NCBI RefSeq assembly: GCF_024124375.1
Contig: NZ_JAMXRZ010000005.1
Coordinates: 1 to 64,000, forward strand
Origin: Klenkia sp. PcliD-1-E
GTDB lineage: Bacteria; Actinomycetota; Actinomycetes; Mycobacteriales; Geodermatophilaceae
Length of the DNA stretch: 64,000 bases
Direction: 5' to 3'
Position 1 is the stretch's first letter. Each line of letters begins with the position of its first letter. This document shows positions 49,962-58,865 of the stretch, in pieces. The notes below the pieces were generated by a model. That model was not told the origin of the DNA, ran no database searches, and saw only the letters and a program-made list of their open reading frames with translations. The translations under genes and the position numbers were made by a program.

Positions 49962-51221
49962 TCAGGCCGGAGGCCCGAGCTCCAGCACGACCTGCGTGCC
50001 GTCGGCGCCCGCGACCGTGGCCGCACCGCCGGAGGCCTCCGCGGTGCGCCGGGCGATGTCCAGCCCCAGCCCGGTCGACCCGCGGCCGGAGACGCCGCGC
50101 TGCACGGCGCCCGTCGCGTGCACGCCCGGCCCGCGGTCGGCCACCACGAGCCGGGCCCCTCCGCCGGCCCGGGGTGCGACGGTGACCGCGAACGGGGTGC
50201 CCGCCGGGGTGTGCGCGAAGACGTTGCCCAGCAGCGCGTCGACCGCGGCGGCGAGGTCCGCGGCGGGCAGCCGGACCGGCAGCGGCCCCGGGGCCACGTC
50301 GACGTCGACCACCCGGTCCTCGTCCTCGGCCAGCACCGCCCAGAAGGCGACCCGGTCGGCCACCACGGCGACGGCGTCGCACTGCGCCTGCAGGCCCGCG
50401 CGGACCGGGCGGCGGGCCTCGGAGATGACCGCGTCGACGGTGCGGGACAGCTCGTCGACGTCCTCGACCAGCCGGTCGCGGCCGGCGCCGGCGGGCAGGG
50501 CGTCGACGTCCAGCCGCAACGCGGTCAGCGGGGTGCGCAGACGGTGCGCGAGGTCGGCGGCGTTCTCCCGCTCGGCGACCAGCAGCTCCCCGATCCGGCC
50601 GGCCAGCCGGTTGACCGCCGTCCCCACCGCGCGGATGTCGGCCGGTCCGGCGGGTTCGACCCGGGCGTCCAGTTCGCCGCGGCCCAGCCGGTCGGCGGTC
50701 GCGGCCAGCTCGCTGACCGGCCGGGTGAGCGAGTGCGCCAGCCGGTCGGCGACCAGCAGGGCGAGGGTGAACAGCACGACGCCGAGGCCGCCGAGCACCA
50801 GCCAGGTGCGCAGCACGCCGGCCCGCAGCACGTCGTCGGGCACCCGGACGGTGACCACCGCGGTGCCGCCGCCCCGGGCGACGGGCTGGACCACGACGGT
50901 GCCGCCGTCGACGTCCACGGTGGTGGCGGTGCTCGGGACCGCCGCCGGGAGCACCGCGGCCGGGTCGCCGACGAGGGTGCCGTCGGGCCAGACGACGGCG
51001 ACCTGCCGCCCGGCGGCGAGGCCGGTGTCCACGGCGGCGGTGACGCCGTCGAGCCCGGGGGCGAGCGCGACCACGGGGAGCAGGGTCTGCACCTGCTGGC
51101 GGGCGGCGTCCAGCGCGCGGGCCTCGGCGACCCGGGACACCAGCGCGGCCGCCGGGAGCAGGAAGGCCAGCAGCACCACCGAGGTGGTCGCCGCGACCAG
51201 CAGGGTGATCCGGCGCCTCAC
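49962..51221 (-). CDS. Sensor histidine kinase
   Basis: 419 residues. Two membrane helices (RRITLLVAATTSVVLLAFLL and WLVLGGLGVVLFTLALLVAD) flank an extracytoplasmic domain of about 130 residues, followed by HAMP, then the H-box LAHRLRTPLTALRLD. The ATPase domain holds the N-box-like VDALLGNVFAHTPAGTPF, the G1 box VVADRGPGVH and the G2 region STGLGLDIARRT. LAHRLRTP replaces the usual HELRTP. It overlaps the response-regulator stop by 4 bases. The signal is unknown; the two upstream genes are likely part of the system. Confidence 0.92.
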   Translation of the reverse strand: MRRRITLLVAATTSVVLLAFLLPAAALVSRVAEARALDAARQQVQTLLPVVALAPGLDGVTAAVDTGLAAGRQVAVVWPDGTLVGDPAAVLPAAVPSTATTVDVDGGTVVVQPVARGGGTAVVTVRVPDDVLRAGVLRTWLVLGGLGVVLFTLALLVADRLAHSLTRPVSELAATADRLGRGELDARVEPAGPADIRAVGTAVNRLAGRIGELLVAERENAADLAHRLRTPLTALRLDVDALPAGAGRDRLVEDVDELSRTVDAVISEARRPVRAGLQAQCDAVAVVADRVAFWAVLAEDEDRVVDVDVAPGPLPVRLPAADLAAAVDALLGNVFAHTPAGTPFAVTVAPRAGGGARLVVADRGPGVHATGAVQRGVSGRGSTGLGLDIARRTAEASGGAATVAGADGTQVVLELGPPA

Positions 51222-51904
51222 GCGGCCGGCCCGGCCAGCCGGACGCCGACCCCGCGCACGGTGTGCAGCAGCCGCGGTGAGTCGGCGCTCTCGCCGAGCT
51301 TGCGGCGCAGCCAGGAGAGGTGGACGTCGACGGTCTTGTCCGAGCCGCCGTAGGGCAGCTGCCACACCTCGGCGAGCAGTTCCCGCTTGCTGACCACCGT
51401 CCCCGCGCGGGCGGCGAGGTAGGCCAGCAGCTCGAACTCCTTCGGGCTCAGCGGCACCTCGGCACCGGCCAGGGTCACCCGGTGGGTGCGGACGTCGACC
51501 GACAGGTCACCGACGACCACCGGCCCGGCGTCGACGTCGGGGCCGGTGGCCCGGCGCAGGACGGCGCGGATGCGGGCGTCGAGCTGGCCGGCCTGGAAGG
51601 GCTTGACCACGTAGTCGTCGGCGCCGGCGTCCAGCGCACCGACGACGCTGGCGTCCTCGTCGCGGGCGGTGGTGACGATGACCGGCACCGCCGACACCGC
51701 CCGCAGCATCCGGAGCAGCTCGACCCCGTCCAGGTCGGGCAGGCCGAGGTCGAGCAGCACCAGGTCCGGACGGCGGTCGAGCACCTGCTGCAGGCCGGCG
51801 AGCGCGGTGCCGGTGGACTCCACGACGTGGCCGCGGTCGCGCAGCGCACGGATGACGGCACCACGGATGCGATCGTCGTCCTCGATCACGAACAGGGAGG
51901 CCAC
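51218..51904 (-). CDS. OmpR/PhoB-family response regulator
   Basis: 228 residues. The receiver has VIEDDDRIRG with paired acidic residues, phosphoacceptor Asp in LVLLDLGLPDLDG and Lys in DYVVKPFQ. The winged-helix DNA-binding domain shows LSPKEFELLAYLA and TVDVHLSWLRRKLGE. It starts at a GTG, 9 bases after the membrane-protein stop, so it belongs to a four-gene operon. Direct repeats 35 bases upstream of the operon's first gene are plausible autoregulatory sites. Confidence 0.94.
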   Translation of the reverse strand: MASLFVIEDDDRIRGAVIRALRDRGHVVESTGTALAGLQQVLDRRPDLVLLDLGLPDLDGVELLRMLRAVSAVPVIVTTARDEDASVVGALDAGADDYVVKPFQAGQLDARIRAVLRRATGPDVDAGPVVVGDLSVDVRTHRVTLAGAEVPLSPKEFELLAYLAARAGTVVSKRELLAEVWQLPYGGSDKTVDVHLSWLRRKLGESADSPRLLHTVRGVGVRLAGPAA

Positions 51905-51913
51905 CGGGGAACG

Positions 51914-52306
51914 CTAGCCGGGCCGTCGCGCCAGCGACCAGGCCAGCACCCAGACCGACCCGACGGTGAGCACCAGCGCGCCCGGGACGTGCGCGGCCAT
52001 CTCCCCGGAGCTGCCGAGCGCGGCCTGCACGAAGCCCGCGGCGAACACGGCCACGGCCACCACCGATGGCCACAGCGGTCCGGAGGTCCGCTGCCGCAGC
52101 CACAGGGCGGCGGCCGCGGCGGCCAGGCTGACCACGTGCAGGGCGATCGCGCCCGCGGCGTGCAGGTCGTCCGAGCCGCCGGGGCCGATGAGCTCACCGG
52201 CGGTGACGAACTGCCAGGCCAGCACCACGACGGTCGCCGCGGCGGCGACCCGTAGCGCGAGCAGCGGGGTCGCCGTGCCCGGCCGCGTGACGGTCCGCTC
52301 AGTCAT
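51914..52306 (-). CDS. Four-helix membrane protein of the two-component operon
   Basis: 130 residues with about four hydrophobic segments: LLALRVAAAATVVVLAWQFV, AAGAIALHVVSLAAAAAALW, SVVAVAVFAAGFVQAAL and VPGALVLTVGSVWVLAWSLA. His residues in helices (LHAAGAIALHVV, AAHVPGAL) resemble heme-ligand spacing of small membrane cytochrome-like proteins but are not enough to claim heme. Its ATG overlaps the upstream secreted-protein gene by 8 bases, so it is made with it. Role unknown, probably part of sensing. Confidence 0.72.
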   Translation of the reverse strand: MTERTVTRPGTATPLLALRVAAAATVVVLAWQFVTAGELIGPGGSDDLHAAGAIALHVVSLAAAAAALWLRQRTSGPLWPSVVAVAVFAAGFVQAALGSSGEMAAHVPGALVLTVGSVWVLAWSLARRPG

Positions 52307-52916
52307 CGGAGCCGTGCCCGCCGGAGCCCGAGTCGTCGGACCCGGAGTCGTCCGAGCCGTGCCCGCCAGAACCGTGGTCGTCGGCGGTGGGTGACGCGGA
52401 CGCCGGCGAGCTGGACGGCGAGGACCCGGGAGCCGGGGTGACCGCCGGGCGGTCGTCGTCCCCGCCACGGTCGTCCCCGCCGCGGTCGTCGGTGCCGTCG
52501 TCGTCGCCGCCCTCGGCGACGGAGAACACCGGGCCGGCCGGGCCGCAGGTGGCGGTGACGTGGATGCGCCGGTCGCCGCCCTTCAGCTCGACGGCGGTGG
52601 CGGTGGAGGAGTCGTCGACCTCCCAGCCCGGCGCCGGGGCACTGCCCAGCTGGAGCTGGCCGTCGACGCAGGAGCCGTACACCGTGCCGCCGTCGGTGGC
52701 CTGCTGCCCGGTGAGCGGGGCCGGCGGCGAGACCTCGGGGGACGAGGACGACGACGGGCTGCCCGCGGACGGCGTGACCGCGGCGGTGGTGACGGCGGCG
52801 GCGGCCGAGGCCGGCACGGGGTCGGCGTCGAGCAGCCCGACGGCGAAGAAGCCGAGGCCCACCGCAGCGGTGGCGGCGCCGGCCCAGGCGGTGGCGAGGA
52901 GAGGTGTGGTTCGCAT
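52299..52916 (-). CDS. Secreted or anchored protein with acidic His/Gly/Ser/Asp tail
   Basis: 205 residues. An N-terminal membrane/signal segment (AWAGAATAAVGLGFFAVGLL) is followed by a Ser/Pro-rich linker, then a small domain with two cysteines (VYGSCVDGQLQL and IHVTATCGPAGPVFSV, likely a disulfide). The tail is a low-complexity run of D, G, S and H (GGDDDGTDDRGGDDRGGDD, then DDHGSGGHGSDDSG). Such a tail could bind metal ions or stay extended. First gene of the two-component operon, start ATG with GGAGAG at good spacing, and therefore a likely signal-binding partner of the kinase. Confidence 0.75.
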   Translation of the reverse strand: MRTTPLLATAWAGAATAAVGLGFFAVGLLDADPVPASAAAAVTTAAVTPSAGSPSSSSSPEVSPPAPLTGQQATDGGTVYGSCVDGQLQLGSAPAPGWEVDDSSTATAVELKGGDRRIHVTATCGPAGPVFSVAEGGDDDGTDDRGGDDRGGDDDRPAVTPAPGSSPSSSPASASPTADDHGSGGHGSDDSGSDDSGSGGHGSDD

Positions 52917-52938
52917 GCAGGTCACTCTCCGGTCGGCG

Positions 52939-52957
52939 GGCTCAAGGCCAGGCTAAG
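52939..52957 (-). promoter_or_regulatory. Direct repeats of OmpR-type spacing upstream of the two-component operon
   Basis: Read on the minus strand the segment is CTTAGCC-TGGC-CTTGAGCC: two near-identical half-sites with starts 11 bases apart, the spacing typical of OmpR/PhoB-family regulators. It overlaps the end of the upstream LLM gene and lies 22 bases from the operon's first ATG, so it may be the site of autoregulation. Confidence 0.4.
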
Positions 52958-53975
52958 GCTGTGCTGTCCCTGAGCCCGGGTCCCAGCCCAGCGCGGGACC
53001 CAGTCGGGTGGCCATGTCGGTGAGGATCTGCACGTAGTCCTCGTGCTCGAAGCTGAACGGCAGCGCGAAGGCGACCTCGTCGACCTGCCGGAAGCCGGCG
53101 TGGGCGTGCAACTGCTCGGCGATCTGCTCCGCCGTCCCCACGACGTCCGGGGCGAACAGCAGCCTGCCCGGGCCCTGGGGTTCGCGTGTGCGCGGCAGCC
53201 GGGCCGCGGCGTAGGCCTCGTACTTCTCCCGCTGCTCGCGCGTCGCGGTGTCGGTGGGGATGACGACCAGGCCCTGGGAGACCCGCCCGGCCGGGAACAC
53301 GGCGCGGTAGGCGGCGATCTGCTCGCCCTGGATGGCCGCGAAGTCGGTGCCCTCGGCGCCGGTGACCACGCTGGAGGTGAGCAGGTTCAGCCCGTTCTCG
53401 GCCGCCCAGGTGGCCGAGCGCAGGCTGCCCGCGCCCAGCCACACGCGCTCGCGCAGGCCCGGGCTGTGCGGCTGCACCCGGTCGGAGAACACCTCGATGC
53501 CCTGGGTGCCGGCGGTGGCGACGGGGTCGCCGCCCACCGCGCGCAGGAAGCGGTGCACCCGCTCGTAGGTGAAGTCCTCGACGTCGGCGGTGTCGGGGTA
53601 GACGAGGTCCTTGATGTCGTCCCAGCGCATGGGCAGGCCGGCGCTGACGCCGGGGTTGATGCGGCCGCCTGCGAGCAGGTCGACGGTGGCCAGGTCCTCG
53701 GCCAGCCGCACCGGGTTCTCCCAGCCCAGCGGGGTCACCGCCGTCCCGAGCTCGATGCGCGAGGTGCGCTGGGACGCCGCGGCCATGATCGCCACGGGAC
53801 TCGAGACGCCGTACTGCAGGTGCCGGTGCCGCAGCCACGCCGAGTCGAAGCCCAGCTTCTCCCCCAGCTGAATCTGCGCGAGCAGGGCCTCCATCCCGGG
53901 GCGCGGGTCGTCGCCGTCGAAGGTCCCGATGGTCAGGAAGCCGAGCTTGCGCAGGGGCTGGTCAGCGGTGGGCAC
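52953..53975 (-). CDS. LLM-class flavin-dependent oxidoreductase
   Basis: 340 residues of the luciferase-like family. Core motifs are LGFLTIGTFDGDDPRPGM, KLGFDSAWLRHRHLQYGVSS, RIELGTAVTPLGWENPVRL and RINPGVSAGLPMRWDDIKD. AWLRHRH... and VTPLGW... place it in the alkanesulfonate-monooxygenase/F420-like part of the superfamily. It differs clearly from the YhbW-type member at 19637-20626. It starts at a GTG, about 100 bases after the end of the peptidase operon, on the same strand, so it may be part of that transcript. Substrate unknown. Confidence 0.87.
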   Translation of the reverse strand: MPTADQPLRKLGFLTIGTFDGDDPRPGMEALLAQIQLGEKLGFDSAWLRHRHLQYGVSSPVAIMAAASQRTSRIELGTAVTPLGWENPVRLAEDLATVDLLAGGRINPGVSAGLPMRWDDIKDLVYPDTADVEDFTYERVHRFLRAVGGDPVATAGTQGIEVFSDRVQPHSPGLRERVWLGAGSLRSATWAAENGLNLLTSSVVTGAEGTDFAAIQGEQIAAYRAVFPAGRVSQGLVVIPTDTATREQREKYEAYAAARLPRTREPQGPGRLLFAPDVVGTAEQIAEQLHAHAGFRQVDEVAFALPFSFEHEDYVQILTDMATRLGPALGWDPGSGTAQP

Positions 53976-54074
53976 GACCGGTGAACCGCGGTGTGGCCCC
54001 CGGCGTTCCCGAGGGGCTGCCACCGGGCCCGGACCAGGTCAGGCGGGCCCGGCGGCAGCGGTCCGGTCAGGCCC

Positions 54075-55271
54075 TCATCGGGCCCAGGTCGCCCGCAGGG
54101 CGCGCAGCACGTTGCCGCCGAGCACCTTGCGGACGTCGTCGTCGTCGAAGCCGTGGTCCAGCAGCCAGGCGGCGACGTTCGGGAAGCACTCGGCCGGGTT
54201 CTCCATGCCGTCCACCCAGGCCACCCGCTCGGGCTCGGGCGCACCGGGCCGGGGCGCGGTCTGCAGCAGCGACGAGAACGTGGTGTGCAGACCGACGTGG
54301 TCGCCGAACAGGGTGTCCGGGCCGAGGCCGACGTGGTCGATGCCGACCAGGTCGATGCAGTGCAGCAGGTGGTCCATCACCGACGCCAGGCTGTGCGCCC
54401 GGTGGTCGTGCGACACCGTGGTGTGCGGCGCCGCGGACATGCCGATCACCCCGCCGGTGCCGGCCACCGCGCGCAGCAGGTCGTCGGACTTCAGCCGCGG
54501 GATGTCCCACACCGCCTTCGCCCCGGCGTGCGTGCACAGCACCGGTGCCTCGGAGACGGCGCAGGCGTCGATGCCGGTGCGGTCGGAGGAGTGCGCGACG
54601 TCCACCGCCATGCCCAGCCGGTTCATCCGCCGCACCGCGGCCCGGCCCAGCGTGGTGAGCCCGCCGTCGACCGGCTCGTTGCAGCCCGAGCCCAGCGCGT
54701 TGGCGTCGGAGTAGACCAGCCCGCAGTGCCGGATGCCCAGCCCGTAGAGCACGTCGAGCTTGTCCAGGTCGTTGCCGATCGGCGTGGCCGCCTCCAGGCC
54801 GAACACCAGCCCGACCTTCCCGGCGGCGTGCACGGCCTCCGCCTCGGCGACCGACCGCACCACGACGACGTCGTCGGAGTGCGCCAGGTCGGCCAGCCGC
54901 ATGCCCAGGTCGACCACGACGTCGTCCCACTGCCAGGGCGCGTTGCCGGTGACGCAGGCGGTGCCGTCCATCATCCCGTCGAGCACGATCGTGATGCCCG
55001 AGCTGCGCAGCCCGGCGAACGCGGTGTGCTGCCGGCCCGTGCGGTTGTAGCGCGGGGTGTCGGCCATGTCGGCGGGGAAGAGCACCGGATGGTCGTGCAG
55101 GCTGACCGTCAGCGACTCCTCGACCAGCACGCGGGCCCGCGCCACCACCTCGGGCGCCGGCGGCGTCGTCCACGGCGCGACCCGCGGACCGTCGGGGGCC
55201 AGCGGCACCATCGGCAGCGGCAGGTCACCGCGCAGGTAGTCGTAGGACGCGTAGCCCCCGTCGGCGCTCAC
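54075..55271 (-). CDS. Membrane dipeptidase (M19, renal dipeptidase family)
   Basis: 398 residues. The metallopeptidase M19 barrel is marked by the metal residues SLHDHPV (H-x-D), GLVFGLEAATP (Glu), VDVAHSSDRTG (His) and PVLCTHAGAKAV (His), followed by DHVGLGPDTLFG. No signal peptide, so despite the family name it is cytoplasmic here. It cleaves dipeptides, often with D-amino acids or dehydro residues tolerated at the C-side. The GTG start overlaps the M20 gene stop by 4 bases. It is the last gene of the coupled run. Confidence 0.9.
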   Translation of the reverse strand: MSADGGYASYDYLRGDLPLPMVPLAPDGPRVAPWTTPPAPEVVARARVLVEESLTVSLHDHPVLFPADMADTPRYNRTGRQHTAFAGLRSSGITIVLDGMMDGTACVTGNAPWQWDDVVVDLGMRLADLAHSDDVVVVRSVAEAEAVHAAGKVGLVFGLEAATPIGNDLDKLDVLYGLGIRHCGLVYSDANALGSGCNEPVDGGLTTLGRAAVRRMNRLGMAVDVAHSSDRTGIDACAVSEAPVLCTHAGAKAVWDIPRLKSDDLLRAVAGTGGVIGMSAAPHTTVSHDHRAHSLASVMDHLLHCIDLVGIDHVGLGPDTLFGDHVGLHTTFSSLLQTAPRPGAPEPERVAWVDGMENPAECFPNVAAWLLDHGFDDDDVRKVLGGNVLRALRATWAR

Positions 55272-56608
55272 GACCCCTCCCCCAGCCGGTCGAGCAGCCC
55301 GGTCCAGGCCGCGATCCCGGCGCCGATCCGGGCCACCCGGAAGAACTCGTCGGGTGCGTGGTGCTGCTCGTCGGCGGTGGCGAAGGAGAAGAACAGCGTC
55401 TTGACCCCCAGCACCTCCTCGAACAGCGCGGTGCAGGGCAGCGTGCCGGCGATGACCGCCAGCAGCACGTCCTCGCCCGGGTGCACGTCGGCCAGCGCGG
55501 CCCGGCCGGCGACGACGGCCGGGTGGTCGGGCGGGATCCGGTAGGCGGGCACCCGGACGCCGTCGTCGACCACCTGCACCGCCACCCCGGCCGGGGCGTG
55601 GGCGTGCACGTGCGCGATCACCGCGGCGACCACGGCGCCCGGGTCCTGCTCCCCCACCAGGCGGCAGGTGACGTGCGCGGTCGCGGTGTGCGGGATGACC
55701 GAGTACTTGCCGCCGCCGGTGACCCCGTTCACCTCCAGCGTCGGCCGCTCCCAGAGCCGGGTCAGGGTGTCGAAACCGGCCTCGCCGGCCAGCGCGGGGA
55801 CGCCGAGCCCGGCCCGGTAGGCCTCCTCGTCGAACTCGATCGCCTCCAGTTCCGCCCGCCGCTCCGGCGTGGGGTCGGGCGCGCCGTCGTAGAACGAGGG
55901 GACCGCGACCCGGCCGTCGGCGTCGTGGAAGGAGGCGATCACCCGGGCCAGCGCGTGCACCGGGTTGGCCACCGTGCCGCCGTACCGGCCCGAGTGCAGG
56001 TCGGTCGCGGAGCCGGTGACCACCACGTCCAGGGACACCAGGCCCTTGGAGGCGATGGAGATCGAGGGCTCGCTGGGCCGCCACATCGCGCCGTCGGCGG
56101 AGACCACCAGGTCGCACGCGAGGTCGGTCGCGTGCGCCCGCACGTAGTCGCCCAGGTGCGGGCTGCCGATCTCCTCCTCCCCCTCGAGCAGGAACCGCAG
56201 GTTCACCGGCAGGGTGCCGCGCTCGGCGAGCAGCCGGCGGACCAGGTGCACCACCTGCAGCACCGGTCCCTTGTCGTCGGTGGCGCCCCGGCCACGGACG
56301 ACGTCCTCGCCGCGCACGACTGTGCGGGTCAGCTCGTAGGGCGGGGTGGTCCACTCGGCGAGGTCGCCGGTGGGCTGCACGTCGTAGTGGCCGTAGACCA
56401 GCACGATCGGCTTGCCCGGCGCCCCGGTCCAGTCCGCCCGGACGACGGGGTTGCCCCGCGTCTCCTCCACCCGGCCGCCGACGAAGGCGAGCCGGCCGGC
56501 CAGCCACTCCGCCGCCGCGCGCATGGTCTCGGGCGACGCGTGCCGGCTGTCGCTGGGGATCGCGACGAACTCGGCGAGGTCGGTCAGCACCTCCTCGGTC
56601 GCGGTCAC
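55268..56608 (-). CDS. M20-family metallopeptidase (dipeptidase/CNDP-like)
   Basis: 446 residues. Di-zinc ligands and catalytic residues are in VYGHYDVQP (His, Asp), GRGATDDKG (Asp), LLEGEEEIGSP (Glu-Glu), LVVSADGAMW (Asp) and the late His in ATADEQHHAPDEFF. The dimerisation domain has TDLHSGRYGGTVANP. The family splits dipeptides such as beta-Ala-His and Xaa-His; others are aminoacylases. No signal peptide. The GTG start overlaps the methylaspartate ammonia-lyase stop by 4 bases, and its own stop overlaps the M19 start in the same way. Confidence 0.92.
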   Translation of the reverse strand: MTATEEVLTDLAEFVAIPSDSRHASPETMRAAAEWLAGRLAFVGGRVEETRGNPVVRADWTGAPGKPIVLVYGHYDVQPTGDLAEWTTPPYELTRTVVRGEDVVRGRGATDDKGPVLQVVHLVRRLLAERGTLPVNLRFLLEGEEEIGSPHLGDYVRAHATDLACDLVVSADGAMWRPSEPSISIASKGLVSLDVVVTGSATDLHSGRYGGTVANPVHALARVIASFHDADGRVAVPSFYDGAPDPTPERRAELEAIEFDEEAYRAGLGVPALAGEAGFDTLTRLWERPTLEVNGVTGGGKYSVIPHTATAHVTCRLVGEQDPGAVVAAVIAHVHAHAPAGVAVQVVDDGVRVPAYRIPPDHPAVVAGRAALADVHPGEDVLLAVIAGTLPCTALFEEVLGVKTLFFSFATADEQHHAPDEFFRVARIGAGIAAWTGLLDRLGEGS

Positions 56609-57822
56609 CGGGCCCGCCCCGCCAGCGCCAGCACCCGGGCCATCTCGTTGCCCACCACCATCAACCCCTCGTCCACGCCCATCCCCGGCTTGGCCAGCAC
56701 CTGCGACGCACCGCACGCCATCGCCACGTGCGCGGTGACCTGCGCCGACCGGTCGGTCTCCGCGCAGCTACCGCCGCAGAACGCGGCCGCACCGGCGGCC
56801 CGCACGGCCAGCAGCGCCTCGACGGTGTGCACCAGCGAGCCCAGGTCGGGCGTCTTGACCTGGACGACGTCGGCCGCGCCCGCGGCGAGGAAGGCCCGGA
56901 CGTCGTCGACGGTGTTGCACCACTCGTCGACCACCACCTGCACCGGGCTGCCCAGGCGGGCCAGCTCGGCGCGCAGCGCGGCCATCGCGGCGATCTGCCC
57001 GTCGCGGCTGCCGCCGTCCATCGGGTGCTCCACGGCGAGCGGGAACGGCGCGCAGGCCTCACCGAGCGCGGCCAGGTACGCCGCCACCGCGCCGACGTCA
57101 CCGCCGAAGGCGAGCCCGAGCGTGCCGTAGACGTCGACGTGCAGCCGCGGGGTCGCACCGGGGGCGAGCTCGCCGGCCCGGGCGACCAGCCAGCGCAGGT
57201 AGTCCGCCAGCCGGCTGCCGTCGGTCCCGATCAGCTCGAGCGAGTTGAACAGCCCGTGCGGCAGGACGTCGACGCCGTGCAGCAGCATCTTCTCCGCCCC
57301 GGTGCGCCGCTCGTCGCCGCTCTGCGCGTAGAGCGGGACGGCGGCGAGCTCGACGCCGGTGGCCCACTCGTCGCGCACCACCTCGGCCATCGTGCGGCGC
57401 TGCGCGCGGGCCGCGACGGCGAGCAGCGCCTGGCTGACCCCGTACCCGATCGCGGTGTGCACCGGCAGCGCCGCCAGCTCCTCGGCGACGTCGCGGAAAC
57501 CCGTCACGTCCCGGCCGCGCAGCTCGTCGGCCAGCGGCCCGAGCACCACGTCCCGGGCCCCGACGGCGTCCAGCACGGGGTCCCGCCCGCCGACGCCGCT
57601 GTACTGCACCGCGGCGCAGTCCCCGTGCTCGACCGAGCCGTCCTCCAGCACCAGCAGCACGCTCAGCGCCTGCGCCGGCTGCCGGATCGCCCGGAACCCC
57701 GGCGTGAGCGGGGCGCCGGCGTAGCCGAAGCCGTCGTGCGGGGCGCCGGCCACGATCGCGGCCTGGTCGTCGGTGAAGAACCCGCCGCGCACCGGCACGG
57801 CGAGGACGTCGGTGATCCTCAC
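56605..57822 (-). CDS. mal: Methylaspartate ammonia-lyase
   Basis: 405 residues of the enolase superfamily. All known catalytic positions are visible: His189 (DVLPHGLFN), metal ligands Asp230 (LHVDVYGTLG), Glu265 (AVEHPMDGG) and Asp299 (VVDEWCNTV), and base Lys323 (VVQVKTPDLG). HGDCAAVQYSGVGGRDP and QVLAKPGMGVDEGLMVV are strongly conserved with the clostridial enzyme. It interconverts (2S,3S)-3-methylaspartate and mesaconate plus ammonia. No glutamate mutase is in the window, so methylaspartate probably comes from somewhere other than glutamate, such as a peptide cut by the neighbouring peptidases. GTG start, 4-base overlaps on both sides. Confidence 0.93.
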   Translation of the reverse strand: MRITDVLAVPVRGGFFTDDQAAIVAGAPHDGFGYAGAPLTPGFRAIRQPAQALSVLLVLEDGSVEHGDCAAVQYSGVGGRDPVLDAVGARDVVLGPLADELRGRDVTGFRDVAEELAALPVHTAIGYGVSQALLAVAARAQRRTMAEVVRDEWATGVELAAVPLYAQSGDERRTGAEKMLLHGVDVLPHGLFNSLELIGTDGSRLADYLRWLVARAGELAPGATPRLHVDVYGTLGLAFGGDVGAVAAYLAALGEACAPFPLAVEHPMDGGSRDGQIAAMAALRAELARLGSPVQVVVDEWCNTVDDVRAFLAAGAADVVQVKTPDLGSLVHTVEALLAVRAAGAAAFCGGSCAETDRSAQVTAHVAMACGASQVLAKPGMGVDEGLMVVGNEMARVLALAGRAR

Positions 57823-58865
57823 CCGGCGAGCACGGTCTTGATCGACCGCCGCTGGTCCATCGCGGCGTAGCCCTCGGCGACCTGCGCCAGCGGCAGGGTC
57901 AGGTCGAACACCGGCGAGGGGTCCAGCGTGCCGGCCAGCACCCGCTCGACCAGGTCGGGCAGGTACTTGCGCACCGGCGCGATGCCGGCGGCGACCGACA
58001 GGTGCTGGCGGACGATCGGGAACAGCGGGATCTCCGGCGAGGTGTGCGGCACGCCGACCGCGCCGACCTGCCCGCCGACCCGGGCCATGCCCAGCGCCAT
58101 CTCCCAGGACTGCGGCGTGCCGACGGCCTCCACGACGTGCCGGGCGCCGCGGCCGCCGGTCAGCTCCCGCACCGCGGCGATCCCCTCCTCGCCGCGGGCG
58201 GCGACGACGTCGGTGGCCCCGAACGCCCGCCCGACGGCGGCGCGGTCCTCGTGCCGGCTCATCAGCACGACCCGCTCGGCGCCCAGCACCGCCCGGGCAC
58301 CGAGGACGGCGCACAGCCCGACCGCGCCGTCGCCGATCACGACCGCCGTGGAGCCGGCGCCGACGCCGGCCAGCACCGCGCCGTGCAGCCCGGTGGCCAT
58401 CACGTCCGACAGGGCCAGCAGCGCGGGCAGCTGCGCGTCGTCGACGCCGGCCCGGCCACCGGGGACGGCGACCAGCGTGCCGTCGGCCTGCGGCACCCGC
58501 ACCGCCTCGCCCTGCCCGCCGTCCGACCCCGGGGCGCCGAACCCGCCCCCGTGGTCGCAGCGGGTGTGCACGCCGTCCAGGCACGCCGGGCAGGTGTTGT
58601 CCGACCAGGTGAACGGGGAGACGACCAGGTCACCCGGGCGCACGGTGGTGACCGCGGCACCGACGTCGGTGACCGTGCCGATGAACTCGTGGCCGCACCG
58701 GGACCCCGGCGCGCGGTCGACGACCCCGCGGTACGACCACAGGTCCGAGCCGCAGATGCACGAGCGCAGCACCTCGACGACCGCGTCGGTCGGCTCGACC
58801 AGCGCGGCGTCGGGCACGTCCTCGACGGTGACGACGCCGGCCGCCTGGTACACGGCGGCCCTCAT
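57819..58865 (-). CDS. Zinc-dependent alcohol dehydrogenase (MDR family)
   Basis: 348 residues. The catalytic zinc residues are in CICGSDLWSY (Cys) and SRCGHEFIG (His-Glu), and the structural zinc cysteines in DNTCPACLDGVHTRCDHG. The NAD-binding fold is STAVVIGDGAVGLCAVLG with VVLMSRHEDRAA after beta-2 (Ser/Arg, suggesting NADP use). Ends MDQRRSIKTVLAG. It overlaps both neighbours by 4 bases. It could oxidise or reduce an intermediate of the operon's substrate or of a side group. Confidence 0.92.
   Translation of the reverse strand: MRAAVYQAAGVVTVEDVPDAALVEPTDAVVEVLRSCICGSDLWSYRGVVDRAPGSRCGHEFIGTVTDVGAAVTTVRPGDLVVSPFTWSDNTCPACLDGVHTRCDHGGGFGAPGSDGGQGEAVRVPQADGTLVAVPGGRAGVDDAQLPALLALSDVMATGLHGAVLAGVGAGSTAVVIGDGAVGLCAVLGARAVLGAERVVLMSRHEDRAAVGRAFGATDVVAARGEEGIAAVRELTGGRGARHVVEAVGTPQSWEMALGMARVGGQVGAVGVPHTSPEIPLFPIVRQHLSVAAGIAPVRKYLPDLVERVLAGTLDPSPVFDLTLPLAQVAEGYAAMDQRRSIKTVLAG

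Noticed and set aside
52299-52480. DGSH-rich tail as a frameshift artefact of the secreted protein gene
   Set aside because: The frame keeps high third-position GC, ends just inside the next gene's start with normal operon overlap, and such tails occur naturally in secreted proteins.
56605-57822. Reading the lyase gene as a general mandelate racemase/muconate cycloisomerase
   Set aside because: The HGDCAAVQYSG, VLPHG, EWCNT and QVKTPD motifs and the length are specific to methylaspartate ammonia-lyase, whereas mandelate racemases have KxK and different metal-ligand spacing.
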